DNA from: Liolophura sinensis
Taxonomy: Eukaryota > Mollusca > Polyplacophora > Chitonida > Chitonidae
DNA length: 64,000 bases
NCBI RefSeq assembly: GCF_032854445.1
Contig: NC_088300.1
Span: forward strand, 15,815,570 to 15,879,569
Direction: 5' to 3'
Both the position numbers and the translations under genes were made by a program. Under the pieces are notes generated by a model. It ran no database searches. It was not told where the DNA came from and saw only the letters and a program-made list of their open reading frames with translations. This document shows, one piece after another, positions 53,101-63,953 of the stretch. Each line of letters opens with the position of its first letter. Positions within the stretch are counted from its first letter, which is position 1.

Positions 53101-56100
53101 CTGGACTTGATGGCACAAATAACAGGAGAAAGCGCAGATGCACTTACTCGATTAATAAATAGGGCGTGGACCTCGTGTGGGTAACTCTAATATACCGTTG
53201 AGCGCCATGCAGTTCAAGCACTTTATTTCTGGGAACATTTCGGGGGACAGGTGAGCCTAACTGGTTTATCGATCTGCACAAATACAATCCATATAACTGA
53301 CATATGAACGATCGTTTAGTTTGTGCCTAATTTCGTAGCCGGATAGTCTAAACATGAGATTACAGATAATGAGTCTGTGCCTCACCAAAATGAAAAGCAA
53401 ATCTGACTTACAATACACATTACAGAATTTGAGTTGACCTTTATATTCTATAGTGTTTTTAAGGCAAACCTTTGATGTGAACTGCAAATGATCCATTGTG
53501 AAGAGCTGGTATACCAGACACTTTAGTGAGGAACAGGCTGACAGGTTGTGCCTCTTCATAAACCTCAGAGAATGTCCTTCTGTGACTGCCGCTGGATTTG
53601 AAAGATTGCTTTGAGGATTTGTCTTCAGCAGACGATGGTCTGTGGTCTTCTGCAACATTATTAAGTCATCTGGTGGTGCTTTACATGATAACAGTAAATG
53701 GAAAACTTGCTGTCAGCTGGTCTTCAGATTTTGGTATCTTCTCATTACAATAACCATCAAATAAATGTCATTAATGAATGTTCCATAAACAATTAAAAAC
53801 ATACATTAAATAACAGAACATAAAAGGGAACATTTTTTTTTCTGTACTGTATTTGGATAAAACTTCTTAAATACTATTTTAGTCATATAACAATCCATCC
53901 ACTCACATTTTATAGAACTGTATATATTTCACAAGCCTGATAACATTTTCACTTCACCTGTATGTCTGAATTCTGCCCTATGGGAAGGGTTCTTTCTGTA
54001 ACATTTGGAACCATATTTACACAATGGTTTACTATTCTCCTCATCATCCCCTGCCAATGGTTGAGTAGCAACATCCTCTTCTGAGCCTACAGAGTCTCTG
54101 TCTAAATCAGTTTTTCTTCTCTTTTGAGAAATGTTAGAATCTAGGGATTCCTCAGCACCTGATTTTCTCTTGAGCGACAAACTGGACTGTGACCTCTGAT
54201 CCTTTAGAGATGTTGAGGGTTCTGTGTCCGAATCACTGGCAGAGATGTCATGAAGAGATCTATTGGTTTTAAGTTCTCCACCACTCGATGATGCTGTACA
54301 ACTCCTCTCAGCCTCTTCTCCAGAATAACTGCTGTCAGATATATCATGTACGGTTGTAGATCTATTAATACCTGCAGTGCTGTTGTTATGACTGCTCTGA
54401 TTTTCATACGATAAATCTGTTTGAAACAGGTCTGGAGAAGATGGTGATGTGTTCTCTGGTTCTATGGTAATGTCAGAGTCTGAATCAGAAATATCATGGC
54501 GGCCTGCCAAAGACACAGCCAGTCTGTAACTGGCCTCTTCTCCATGCGCCTCTTCATCAAACTGTCAAGACACAAATAAATAGGTCAAATGTCAAGACAT
54601 TTCTATTGACACAAGTTCTATTGATTTCGACAGGCTCCCTACTGGACCAAAGATGAGAATGTTCACTAACACACTAAACTGTACGATACTCGAACTACTT
54701 TTCAGTATATTTTCAGGATGAACAGACACACAGATGTGACCAATACAATATACCTTAGGTCAATGTTTGACCCAGCAAAACAGACCAAGTTGTAAGGACT
54801 AAATGTTATTGGTTAGGGATACTGCATGTAGTTACATGTAGTTGATTTTCAGAGCTATTGATCAGACAGAACATGTCCTGAAATATATACAGGACCATAT
54901 ACACATCGCAGGTAAAGTTCATCTTGCTAAAGTGCTGTTAACTGAAGTATCATGCCGAAGACACCCGGCATGACACTCCACCCGGTGATAATACACTGAC
55001 ACTGGGTTAACCAGACCTGTGTCCATCCTCTATTCACTCAATCAGTGCTAAGCAAGGCACCAAGAAGTAGCATTTTTAAAGTGTTTCATATGACCTGACT
55101 CTGGTCTGATCCTGGGTTTCACAACATTGAGGCAGTCAATTTAACCATTAGGCCACCAAAGTGGCACTTTCATGCTGTGTGTCATTTTTCTTCATGTACC
55201 ATAATCATGTCACTTTTAAAGTTTGGGATCTATCATCTAACCTTCAAGGTTTTTCCTGACATGTTCTTGGTCTTACACCAGACAAAGCATGTTTTAATGT
55301 AGCACCGAAAGACTCCAACTCCTTTTCATATACTGGACCGGTGTTGTTGGAGTCTCGAGGCTTACAGTGTTAATTTCGTATCAACAAAGGTCCAGGCCCA
55401 TTGTCTTTGTTATCGAATAAGTCTCCCTCAAATAAAAAACTCCAACCTAAAGGCCTGCTTTCTGCACCCACCTCACTGCCACTATACATCCCTACTTGAT
55501 TTAGAATAGATTTATTATAGCCATGAAGGCTTCCACGATATACCCTCCTCATCAACTGCCGCCATGTTGAGCAGCTATGCTGTTCTGCTCCATAGTGGAG
55601 CAGTGTTAGTGTCTTTAATTTGCGCGAGACTTATTTGATAACAAAGACAATCGGCCTGAACCTTAGTTGAGTATGAAATTACCATTGTAAGCATTGAGCC
55701 TCCAATGACAATAGGCCAGTATAAGAAAAAGAGTTGGAGTCTTTCAGGGTTAATTTTAATGATTATTTTTATTTTCTAATGATTAGCACTGGCAGTGGAA
55801 TAAATGAACATCATGTATTTAATGCCTGACTCAAGATTATGTCTCAGATAGCTTTCTGAGTGGAGGAAACCAGGTTAATCACCACGACATTAACAAAAAA
55901 ATATCTTCTGACTCAAAGCCGCTGTTGATCTAGTGCGAGCATAGGCCAATTAAGTGGCCAGTCGTCTGCAGTAGAATGGGGAGTCGGAGGCTTGAAGCTG
56001 GATCAAAGCACAAGCCAACTGAGAAACTTGATTTTCGGCTTTTTATCATTTTTACAAAGGCTGAGCTAAAGACGACATTTGTTTGGATGCTTCTATATCA

Positions 56101-56204
56101 TGCAACGTAATGGAGTAGTAATCAATTAGCGGTCAAACCTGGCGCTGAAGCTCTCTTGCCAGTTTTTCGTCTGCACTTTCGTTATTTGCCGCCATACTGG
56201 CCAT
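41175..56204 (-). CDS. TDP1: Tyrosyl-DNA phosphodiesterase 1 with N-terminal PBZ zinc finger, 708 residues
   Basis: Sixteen coding exons, high to low: 56204-56139, 54561-53958, 53649-53470, 52123-52080, 51409-51354, 51192-51096, 50856-50822, 50382-50290, 49553-49377, 49165-49087, 48092-47913, 47060-46945, 45807-45700, 45211-45109, 41874-41763 and 41251-41175 (2127 nt, frame intact). TDP1 hydrolyses the 3'-phosphotyrosyl bond left by trapped topoisomerase I, in the nucleus. Both catalytic motifs are intact: His360/Lys362/Asn380 (GTHHTKMM...HTCNLI) and His591/Lys593/Asn614 (PHIKTYLR...TSANLS), spaced as in human. Ahead of the catalytic region are a ubiquitin-binding-like helix ([14 protein letters not shown], about 13-26), three HDIS acidic-serine motifs (44, 94, 126), basic NLS-like clusters (KRK at 153, KRRK at 169) and a PBZ finger at 203-222 ([14 protein letters not shown]...FRH; Cys203, Cys209, His216, His222). 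Human TDP1 lacks the finger. Start: first ATG; a second follows at Met4. Confidence 0.96.
41264..41330. repeat. 23-bp tandem repeat at the last TDP1 splice acceptor
   Basis: Three copies of AAGGAAGATATTTATAA lie directly upstream (minus strand) of the terminal exon acceptor, so the repeat forms its polypyrimidine side. Confidence 0.8.
42890..43345. repeat. ~40-bp minisatellite in a TDP1 intron
   Basis: About eleven copies of AAGTTACACCACTGCTATAC then TGAAATGAACAAATACAGAA. Variant units (GCTACTG, GGTATCCTG) alternate and give a higher-order pattern. Confidence 0.88.
43533..43612 (-). mobile_element. SINE family A, 3' fragment
   Basis: GATTGGTGTTTTACACCGTA to GCATTATGGTGGGAGGAAAC, abutting the 33-bp array. 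Confidence 0.8.
43608..45032. repeat. ~33-36-bp minisatellite, about 40 copies, in a TDP1 intron
   Basis: Units of CTAGTTGTCATGATTAATAC followed by ACAACCTACACAA or ACAATACCTACACAA. Some blocks of several units are themselves repeated (43620-43800 resembles 43850-44020). The short Met-Thr-Thr ORF over it is an artefact. Confidence 0.95.
45915..46685. repeat. 74-bp minisatellite, about ten copies, in a TDP1 intron
   Basis: Unit AAGAGAATTGTTATATGGAT, GTGAGACACTGCCAACACTG, ATCTGCATGACTCTCATCAT, then ACATACTTGTGTTA. One unit near 46534 is split by a SINE-B tail. Confidence 0.93.
46534..46612 (-). mobile_element. SINE family B tail inserted in the 74-bp minisatellite
   Basis: GAGTGAGTGCTTGGGGTTTA ACGTCGTACTCAACAATTTT CAGTCATATGACGACG is the reverse complement of the family B tail. 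Array units continue on both sides, and GAATTGTTATATGG is repeated at both junctions. Confidence 0.75.
48770..48990 (+). mobile_element. MITE-like repeat family D, copy 2
   Basis: CTGTAATTCTCTTCAGCCTT start, ACCAATGTAGTTTTGTCCTG centre, TATATGCAAAAAGATATTTG end. In a TDP1 intron. Confidence 0.65.
49990..50105 (+). mobile_element. SINE family B, middle part
   Basis: AGGTCAGAGCAAGGAAACAG and GGTTGGCCCGGTGTCAGTAT AATGTGACAGGG match family B. A family A fragment follows directly. Confidence 0.7.
50126..50232 (-). mobile_element. SINE family A, 5' part
   Basis: GCTGACAGACCTTACCACAT through ATGAGCTGGACTTGACCTCA and GTGAGAGTCTCCTG. In a TDP1 intron. Confidence 0.7.
50466..50552 (-). mobile_element. 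SINE family A, 3' fragment, diverged
   Basis: TGATTTATTTGGTTGGTGTT TTACGCTGTCCTCAAGGATA and degraded core. In a TDP1 intron. Confidence 0.6.
52156..52361 (+). mobile_element. MITE-like repeat family D, copy 3
   Basis: TGTAATTCTTTAAACATTTT start, CAATGTAGTTTTGTCTCCAA centre, CATATGTGAAAAGGTTGAGG end. In a TDP1 intron next to the 52080-52123 exon. Confidence 0.65.
54935..55175 (-). mobile_element. SINE family B, head and body
   Basis: Minus-strand reading begins with the tRNA-like head (GTGCCACTTTGGTGGCCTAA, GAAACCCAGGATCAGACC). It proceeds through the body to CATGATACTTCAGTTAACAG. In TDP1 intron 1. Confidence 0.65.
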
Positions 56205-57871
56205 GTGTTGCTAGATTCTGCGCCACATTTCAAAATTTTACATCAATAATGAATTTTGCGACTACTTACTTAAATTTTGACGTTTACACGATAAACTGTA
56301 GAAATCTAAATAAGACAATGTGGTTATATGGATTTGTACTGTGAGAATTTTACACAAAAATTATTGTAAATTATACGAACCTAAGTCTGCACTCGTCGTT
56401 GACAGGGAAGCGCAATGGTGAACACAGGCGGGTGTTTTGACAGTTGAAACCTTTACTTTATTTCTGTGATTACATCGGCATTAATGCCTAATTCAACATT
56501 GGCTGCCCAGTGGATATAAACGAGGTCATTGTCATGTACGTGAGCAATGTTAAGTGTGATGTAGGATGAGGAAAGCAGTCTTACAATTTAAATAAATACA
56601 TTACGCTTCCAGGTTCAGACATGTCCGCTTGTTTTTGAAACTCGCACTTATAATGCTAAGCATTGAGCTAGGTCCAGTTTCTGTCAGTGTTATCTTTATG
56701 TGATGTGGTTTATGGCAAAGGAGTTGTCCAGTGAAATGTTTGGCAGTGCTTTTGTTTAGGCTATTGACATTTCATTTGTCATTTTCATCCAGACTATCTC
56801 GGAAATTAATGGTGCAGGCGGAGGAAGAATTTGTGGGAATAAAAAAAAAGAAATAAGTTCTGATGTGGGCAACAACAGGAAACAAGAATCAAGTGTAATA
56901 GATAAGCTTCTCCCTATTTTGCCAGTCATCGATTCTTGTTTAGGAAATTTTAGGATTCACATAAATTGTCACAATTTCAAAAATAGGTTTGGGAGAAACC
57001 TCACCTCACAAAAGAATACTTAAAAGAGTCAGCAAAATATGCATCTTGTTAAGAAGATAAAACGACTTACCGGTAAAAGTAATATTGTGCAACATCACAG
57101 GATGTAAAAAAAATCCTGTTTAGCATGCAGCATCATTACATGAAAGGGAGGTCCATGGACTGACAGAACTCATGTAAATTTAACCTGATTACCGGAAACA
57201 ACCATGCTAGGTTTATTTATTTATTTGATTGGTGTTTTTGGCCGTACTCAAGAATATTTCACTTATACAGCGGCAGCCAGCATTGTGGTGGGTGGAAACC
57301 GAGTAGTGCCCGGGGGAAACCCACGACCATCTGCAGGTTGCTGACAGACCTTCCCACGTACGGCCGGAGAGGAAGCCTGCATGAGCTGGACCTTGAACTC
57401 ACAGCGACTGATTGGTGGGAGACTCCTGGGTCATTACGCTGTGCTAGCGTGCTAACTAACTGAGCCACGGAGGCCCACAACATGCTAGGTGTGATGACAT
57501 ATAGCATCATGGTTATCAATGACGGAGAATGTAAATAGGTATTAAAGGTTTAATGTTCATCATTTCACAGGACAGCAAAGCATCTTTTTGCAGAGAGCTT
57601 AACCTTTTGACCAGGGAATTAAATTCAAATAGCCATGGGCACATCTGGGATGAAGCTTTTATGTCAAAAGGTTTTTATGGGAACCAGATGTACTTGTAAA
57701 TCTGACAGCTGGCATATAATTGAAATAAATTTTGCAATTATAAACAAATACTTTCCCATATTTGACTTCATAAAATTTATTTTCACTGCTTGGTTGATGC
57801 AATTGGTGTGATCGTTGAACTGTAAACTGCATGAATGGATATTAACAACAGTTATACATGTGTTTCAGATC
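56205..57871. other. Head-to-head interval between TDP1 and B9D2
   Basis: About 1.67 kb between the TDP1 start codon and the B9D2 start codon. It must hold the TDP1 promoter and probably a B9D2 5' UTR exon: the B9D2 ATG sits directly after an acceptor-like TGTTTCAG. One SINE-A copy lies inside. No TATA box or CpG island is obvious. Confidence 0.5.
57210..57476 (-). mobile_element. SINE family A, full length with target-site duplication
   Basis: TTTATTTATTTATTTGATTG to GCTAACTAACTGAGCCACGG AGGC. CATGCTAGGT flanks both ends (about 57203 and 57481), a target-site duplication. Confidence 0.9.
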
Positions 57872-59193
57872 ATGGCTGAGGTTCATGTGATAGGACAAAT
57901 TGTTGGAGCATCTGGCTTCCCAGAGAACAGTCTCTTCTGTAAATGGGGCATTCATACAGGTATTTATTGGTTTACTTAGATTTGCATACAGTTTTACTGA
58001 AGATAAATGTTCCTTTTTTTTTCCCTTGCAAAAGCCTTTACTTGTACATGTAAGTATTTGCCACTGATTATGTTACATGTACTGTGCATTTTTGGAACTT
58101 CACTACAACCATAAATTACTAAGTTTACGGAGATATATTTTATGGTTGAGTAAATTTTATTATCAAGGATATATTGTAGGATCCAAATGATCTCCAAACT
58201 TGAAATGCATTATTAAACTCTCTCTGACCTGCTCTCGATACAACAGATGGTTGACAATTGAGCATTACTGATCAGTTTATGAATGCAACATACATGTAAT
58301 GTCTTTACACATTATTTGTTTATAGTCAGAAGAATAATAAAAGTGTACTATACCATAAATTTGAATACTGGCATGAAATACTGTTTAAGGAAGAGTAACG
58401 GTCATGGTGTTGTAAACATGTAATTGATTTGTCTGATTGATTTGTCAAACAGGTGGAGCGTGGAAGGTGTTGTCAGGCCTGCGTGAAGGACAGACCCAAG
58501 TGGATACACCACAGGACAAGGAAATGGCATATTGGTCTCACCCTATTGACATTCACTTCGCCACCAAAGGTTTACAAGGTACCCGTATAATTATATTTGC
58601 CCATGTTCTTGGAAGACATTTTAATGTGTCCTTTACTTTGCATTTACAATTAGAAGAAGTGCACTATTAACTAATGTTGACTAAATGCACTGATGTTGTA
58701 AAACGTCATGTTTTAGAACTACGTTAATATTTTTCTTAGTAGACACTCTCCACTGAAGTGTCAACCTTAAAGTTTTAATCCCTTATTTCAGACTGCAAAA
58801 TGTGATATGATTTAATAAGGATACCTGACACTGCATTCGACCATGCTCTGCTCACAGCCTAGCTTATTTTCTCCCTCAGGCTGGCCCAAACTCCATTTCC
58901 AGGTTTGGCACCAGGACCAGTATGGTAGGAGTGAACTCTATGGCTATGGTTTCTGCCACCTGCCCACCTCTCCAGGTAACCACGAGTTTGATTGCCCCAC
59001 CTGGCGGCCTGTGGGGTCGTTCCGAGAACAAGTTTCACAGTTTTTCCTGGGTGGAGGGCCACAGCTCCGGAACCCTGATCTTATTTACAGTGGAGCAGAC
59101 AGGTATCGACTGCACACCATAGCTATGGGCAAAGTCCATCTACAAATAGGCCTCATTTTCAGGAACTTTGACAAGTATGGCATTGAGTGCTGA
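57872..59193 (+). CDS. B9D2: B9 domain-containing protein 2
   Basis: Three coding exons, 57872-57959, 58453-58578 and 58880-59193 (528 nt, 175 residues, GT-AG borders, frame intact). B9D2 is a small single-B9(C2-like)-domain protein of the MKS/B9 complex at the ciliary transition zone, acting with B9D1 and MKS1 as a gate for ciliary membrane proteins. The sequence is close to vertebrate B9D2 over its full length: [20 protein letters not shown] at the start, then [40 protein letters not shown] and a C-terminal [20 protein letters not shown] ending [10 protein letters not shown]. Length equals the family norm. It is divergent from TDP1 and convergent with NDUFAF7. Confidence 0.97.
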
Positions 59194-61204
59194 GATAAAA
59201 TACTGCTGTGACTTCACAAGCCAGAGACAGGTTCCTGATACTCATTGTTGAGCCATGGTAAAAAGTTGTGTCACTCCACATCGATGGACGGTATGGTCTT
59301 TATTTCACGTCAAAACAGAATGTCAGGTTATGGTTGCATTAAAACTCTGAAGATCGGGTTTGCTTGATGATGTAGTGATGAATAGATACTGGAGTCCTTT
59401 TGTCTGTTCACATCTGCATGGAATTGTAACTTGTACATATTGTAAAAAGTTGAGACTGACGTGTTCTCAACATGTAAAATCATGTCAAGTCACAATGTAC
59501 ATGTATTTGTATTTCATATTCTGATGAAGTTAAGGTATATTAGTAACACATGTAAAAAGTTGAGAATATAAGGTATTTTAGTATGTTTTTCGACATAAGC
59601 ATAAGGTCAAAATGTAGGCCCACTTGTGTATTCTGATAAACTTCAGGTACATTTAATTTAGTTTTGTTGGTCTTTGTAAGTAGGGCTAAATACTGTAAAA
59701 TTAGTTCCAGTAATTGAGGTTTGTTAGCACTTGAATTTGAATGTGGTGCATATTATTGAAATGGTGCATCAGGAAGGGCTTTGGAGTAATTTTTTTTTCC
59801 AAATGGTTATATGTACAATAACTTCTCATCATTAAGATACACCAGGAACCTATTTCAAGAAATTCATGTCATCTATGTTCATATTTGCTTGTACAGTTCC
59901 ACATATACATATGTCACACGTGGTGGTTAGGATATCCTTTGTTATGAAAGTAACATAGCAACCTAGAGGAAGCATACAATACCAAGATATGTAAGTACAT
60001 GCAGTACTGTGTACATCTGGAAGTAACTATTATGTGTATGCAGTAAACGTCATTTAACAATCATTCTATTTATGTATTTTGTACAGAAAACATCTACAGT
60101 ATAAATGTAGTCAGTAAATAATTTTGAAAATTGCAGATTTCTTATTGTTCCTTTTTGATAGGAGACAACTGTACCATTCTTATTTCTCAGTCGTCTGTGC
60201 ATGAACAGGGCATAGGTGCTATAGGGATGTCCATCTCTGAGGCATAAAATACATCCTGGACATGAACAATGAGGTCACAAGATCAAATCCAGCTCTTGCT
60301 GTTTTGGGTGCGGCTCTAAGTTAGGAGGTTCGTGGGGTACCAAGCAAAGGTGGCTCGTTCACTCTGGGCACTCTCTTTGCCGCCAACCACTGATGTCATA
60401 ATAGTGAAAAATCCTTGAGTATGGCATTGAACACCAATCAAATAAATAAATAAAAAAAAATAAAATGCTGGGTATATCCTTGGTGTTTGTGTCACATTCA
60501 TATTCAAGAATATTTCCTTTATGTATGATGGTGATCAGGTTATTGGGTGGAGGAAACTAGAGAGAGATGTAAGGCTCGCAGGAGCCAGGAAAAGCTTAAC
60601 TCCACTCCTATGGTCTGAAGCAAGAGCCCAGTGCGGCCAGAGCCCAGTGCTTAAGGATGTGATTGGCATAAACATACTGATGATTCATTTGTGAGGAACT
60701 ATTGCTAATAATAAAACTTTATAAACAATCTTACAAAATGGAAAACATTTCACTACAGATTCCATGTCATTCAGGTAGTAGAATAGTGAAGTAAAGCAAC
60801 TGCCATTCTGCAACTTTTCAAAAACATCCATAATGAAGCATTAAACTGCAAATGTTATTATGATTTTCATATCACTGTGTTCACTTGGAAAGTATTTTCC
60901 CAGCTTTGTACAACTGTGCAAGCTTTACTTTATGTCTTAGTCTTGCCATGCTTTACCTCAAACTCTCATGCTTTATAGTCTATTAAAAAACTCTTTAACT
61001 GGAGCAGAATACACCTGAATCTGAATGAAGTTGCTCTAGCCCAGTCAAAGATTGACAGGTACATGTAAGATGTAAGAAGACATGTATCTTTTGTTGCCCC
61101 TGTCACTGACAATCTGCTGACTTTCAGGCTGTGCTTTGGCTTAGAGACTTCAGAGTTATCAGTCCAGTCACTTAGCTGGTCAGTGTAAACATGTAGTGCG
61201 TTTT
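59194..61204. other. Convergent spacer between B9D2 and NDUFAF7
   Basis: Two kilobases of AT-rich DNA that should contain both 3' UTRs, with one composite SINE at about 60262-60455 and a degraded SINE-A core near 60481-60560. No supported ORF. Confidence 0.6.
60262..60455 (+). mobile_element. Composite SINE: family C head joined to family A tail
   Basis: Starts with GGTCACAAGATCAAATCCAG CTCTTGC and GTGCGGCTCTAAGTTAGGA (family C). It ends with ATAGTGAAAAATCCTTGAGT ... ACACCAATCAAATAAATAAA (family A tail). Confidence 0.65.
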
Positions 61205-63181
61205 CTATGAAGGTTTAATGAAACCAGCGGGACTGTAATCCTGATCCTTATGCTGAGTGAAGGCAAGGAATTTGAATCTCTCTCCCATCTTGTGTGGGTT
61301 TGTTAACATGTCGTAGCCAGTGATCAGATCCTTCCTCAGGGCTGTGTCAGCCCTCTCCAGGAGCACCTGTCAATCATATATACATTATACTGTGACACCT
61401 GTCAATGCACACACCTGAGAATACTAAGTTACCTTTATTCGTGGCCCACTTCCTATATTTTTTTTTACGTCAGTAGATACATGTTTAATCTATAGGTATG
61501 AGGGAAACCCATGATTTCTTTTAATGTATGCAGTTAAAATATTGACCAACAGTTCCACGATTGTACCTGTGGAAGTGGTGGATGTTGATATATCGATAGT
61601 AAGACTAACCTCTGAAATTTATGTTGCTATTTTGAGGGGAACTAAATGAGCTGGGTTATCACACAAATTTTCACTACAGCAATGCTTTCCTGCAAAATTT
61701 ACACTTCAGCCTATTCTACCTACCTGTAGACGTAACCCAATGCCCATATTATGGAGGAATGTCTCTTGTGTAACAGGCCCATGGCATTTCACTAGACAAA
61801 TAGACAACATTTATATCTGTACAGAAATGTACTTCTTTGGTAAAATCAGGGATTAAGATAGAGTCCCAGGTAAAATATAAAAGATGCAGATATGACTTTA
61901 CATATAAAAACATATGTTGATAAACTGTGCCATTTTATTACAAATTTTAACAATTCTATACCACCAGAAGTGACTAATGAACTACACAAGGGAAACTTTA
62001 CTTGTATGTGAAAGAGCACATGTATAATGCAAATTGCGTTCTCGCTGAACCAACCTTGATTTCCAACAACTTTTCTGAGGTAAGAGAAATCCACATCTGC
62101 AGTTAGATCAGCTGTTCCTGGATCAACAAGGACATCATGGACTTTGTGATCTTTAAATCCCTGTCCAATCAGAAAACGTTAATTATCCAATTATTGCTGC
62201 TGAGGTTTGGCTGTAACATTGGTTTCAAAACAATGCTATAAGCTACATGTTCACTGAATCTGTAATAATTGAAGAAGTTTGGTATCCATATATAATACAT
62301 ATTCCAAATATGATATTTGAAAGGACTACAGAAATTACCTTGTTTGAAACCTTGTGTCTACATCAGTTTATGCTACATCCTCCTTAAAAATTAAGTATCC
62401 TCCATAAAAGTATCTTCCATAAAATTAAACCAATAAAATTAAAGAAATAGGCCTAATACAGAGGAAAACTTGCCCGGAATGTGTCTGTCTTCTCTCCCAG
62501 GTGTCCATAGTCTGCTATCAGTGCTGCCCCACCCTGCCCTACTATCCTCTGGGCAATCTCCTGAGCTATTGCCCCTCCCTCTGGACACACCTCTATATGA
62601 TCCCTCTTGTCCGTTGGATCTACCTGCAATAAACAGAGATAAACGGCTACTTACAGACTACACGTCTGGGATATGTGGCTGTGTGTAACTAGTGACTAGG
62701 CCAAAGTTTTAAATATCATTTTTCTCACAGTCTTGGTGGCAATATGCGGTCAACATTGTTCCCTTGTGTGGTCTCCAGGAGATCACAGGCCTTCCATCAG
62801 TATGACTTGTCACTTGTGGGAGAGTTTGCCAGTAACTTACCAAAGGGCGGCAGTTTACCTTGGGCACCCCAGTTTCTAAAATTTTGACTTTGGCATTTAA
62901 CAACAAGCAAATAAATAAATCATGTACAACTGTGCATGGCTTTACATTTGAGACTCGCAAAGGCTCATGACTTCTACCCTGGGCAATTCAGTTTCGTTCA
63001 CCCAAAAAACTAACTGCCATTGTATACAACAATAAAGTATCATAAATGTTTGCTAACTAACCTCAAGAATGGTTGAGGAGGCTATGGTGGGACCTCTTGA
63101 TATGATGAATCTGAAAGGTTTCTCTGACTCGGCGTTATGGTCTATGTCCACACAAACCTCACACCACCCATTCTCACTCTT
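61205..63181 (-). CDS. NDUFAF7: NDUFAF7, mitochondrial complex I arginine methyltransferase, C-terminal part
   Basis: Five terminal coding exons, high to low: 63181-63062, 62623-62474, 62160-62055, 61791-61724 and 61366-61205, all in phase, ending in TAG. The protein is the mitochondrial SAM-dependent methyltransferase that dimethylates an arginine of NDUFS2 during complex I assembly. Diagnostic stretches are VEVCPEGG-like (HIEVCPEGGAIAQEIAQR), GGAALIADYGHLGEKTDTFR, DHKVHDVLVDPGTADLTADV DFSYLRKV, TQETFLHNMGIGLRLQ and GYDMLTNPHKMGERFKFLAF. The N-terminal part with the transit peptide and SAM-binding motifs lies beyond the window edge. The intron after TDTFR starts with GC (CGG|GCAAGT), a GC-AG intron. 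A ~15-residue tail replaces the longer vertebrate C-terminus. Confidence 0.95.
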
Positions 63182-63273
63182 CTGCAAACAGAACAAACAG
63201 TGCAGAAGGAGATCAATATCTTATTAAACTACACAATACTGAAATACCCACATCTGAATGTTAAAAAAAAAAA

Positions 63274-63487
63274 ATTCCTCAAACTTTTCAAATATGAAAA
63301 AGCAACTTTCAGTGCAATTTACGCACCTTTTTCATTTGATTTTGGAGACAAAACTACATTGGTTGAATAGGCAATTTACATGACTTCACAAAAAGTATAA
63401 TTTTGTCAGTCTACACAGAATAATGCCCGCATAATATGCTTAAATAAACACCTTACAAACATGCAAAATGGTGGAACAATTACAATG
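63274..63487 (-). mobile_element. MITE-like repeat family D, copy 4
   Basis: Inverted relative to the other copies: TTCCTCAAACTTTTCAAATA at left, GACAAAACTACATTGGTTGA in the centre, GGTGGAACAATTACAATG at right. In an NDUFAF7 intron. Confidence 0.65.
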
Positions 63488-63577
63488 ATCCTAAAAATTA
63501 AGAGCAAGAAGATTAATTAAATAAATTAGTGCCTGAAGAAATGAGCAACCTTTCCAGCCTAAAGTGATTATGCTTAA

Positions 63578-63953
63578 GCTGTACAGTGTATTGTTAATTC
63601 CTGTCTTTACAATGACATTTTGAAGCTGTACAGTGTAATGTTAATTCCTGTCTTTACAATGACATTTTGAAGCTGTACAGTGTAATGTTAATTCCTGTCT
63701 TTACAATGACATTTTGAAGCTGTACAGTGTAATGTTAATTCCTGTCTTTACAATGACATTTTGAAGCTGTACAGTGTAATGTTAATTCCTGTCTTTACAA
63801 TGACATTTTGAAGCTGTACAGTGTAATGTTAATTCCTGTCTTTACAATGACATTTTGAAGCTGTACAGTGTAATGTTAATTCCTGTCTTTACAATGACAT
63901 TTTGAAGCTGTACAGTGTATTGTTAATTCCTGTTTTTACAATGACATTTTGTG
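63578..63953. repeat. 47-bp minisatellite, eight copies
   Basis: Units of GCTGTACAGTGTAATGTTAA TTCCTGTCTTTACAATGACA TTTTGAA with an exact 47-bp period. The first and last units share a TGTATTG variant. In an NDUFAF7 intron or upstream of its exons. Confidence 0.96.
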
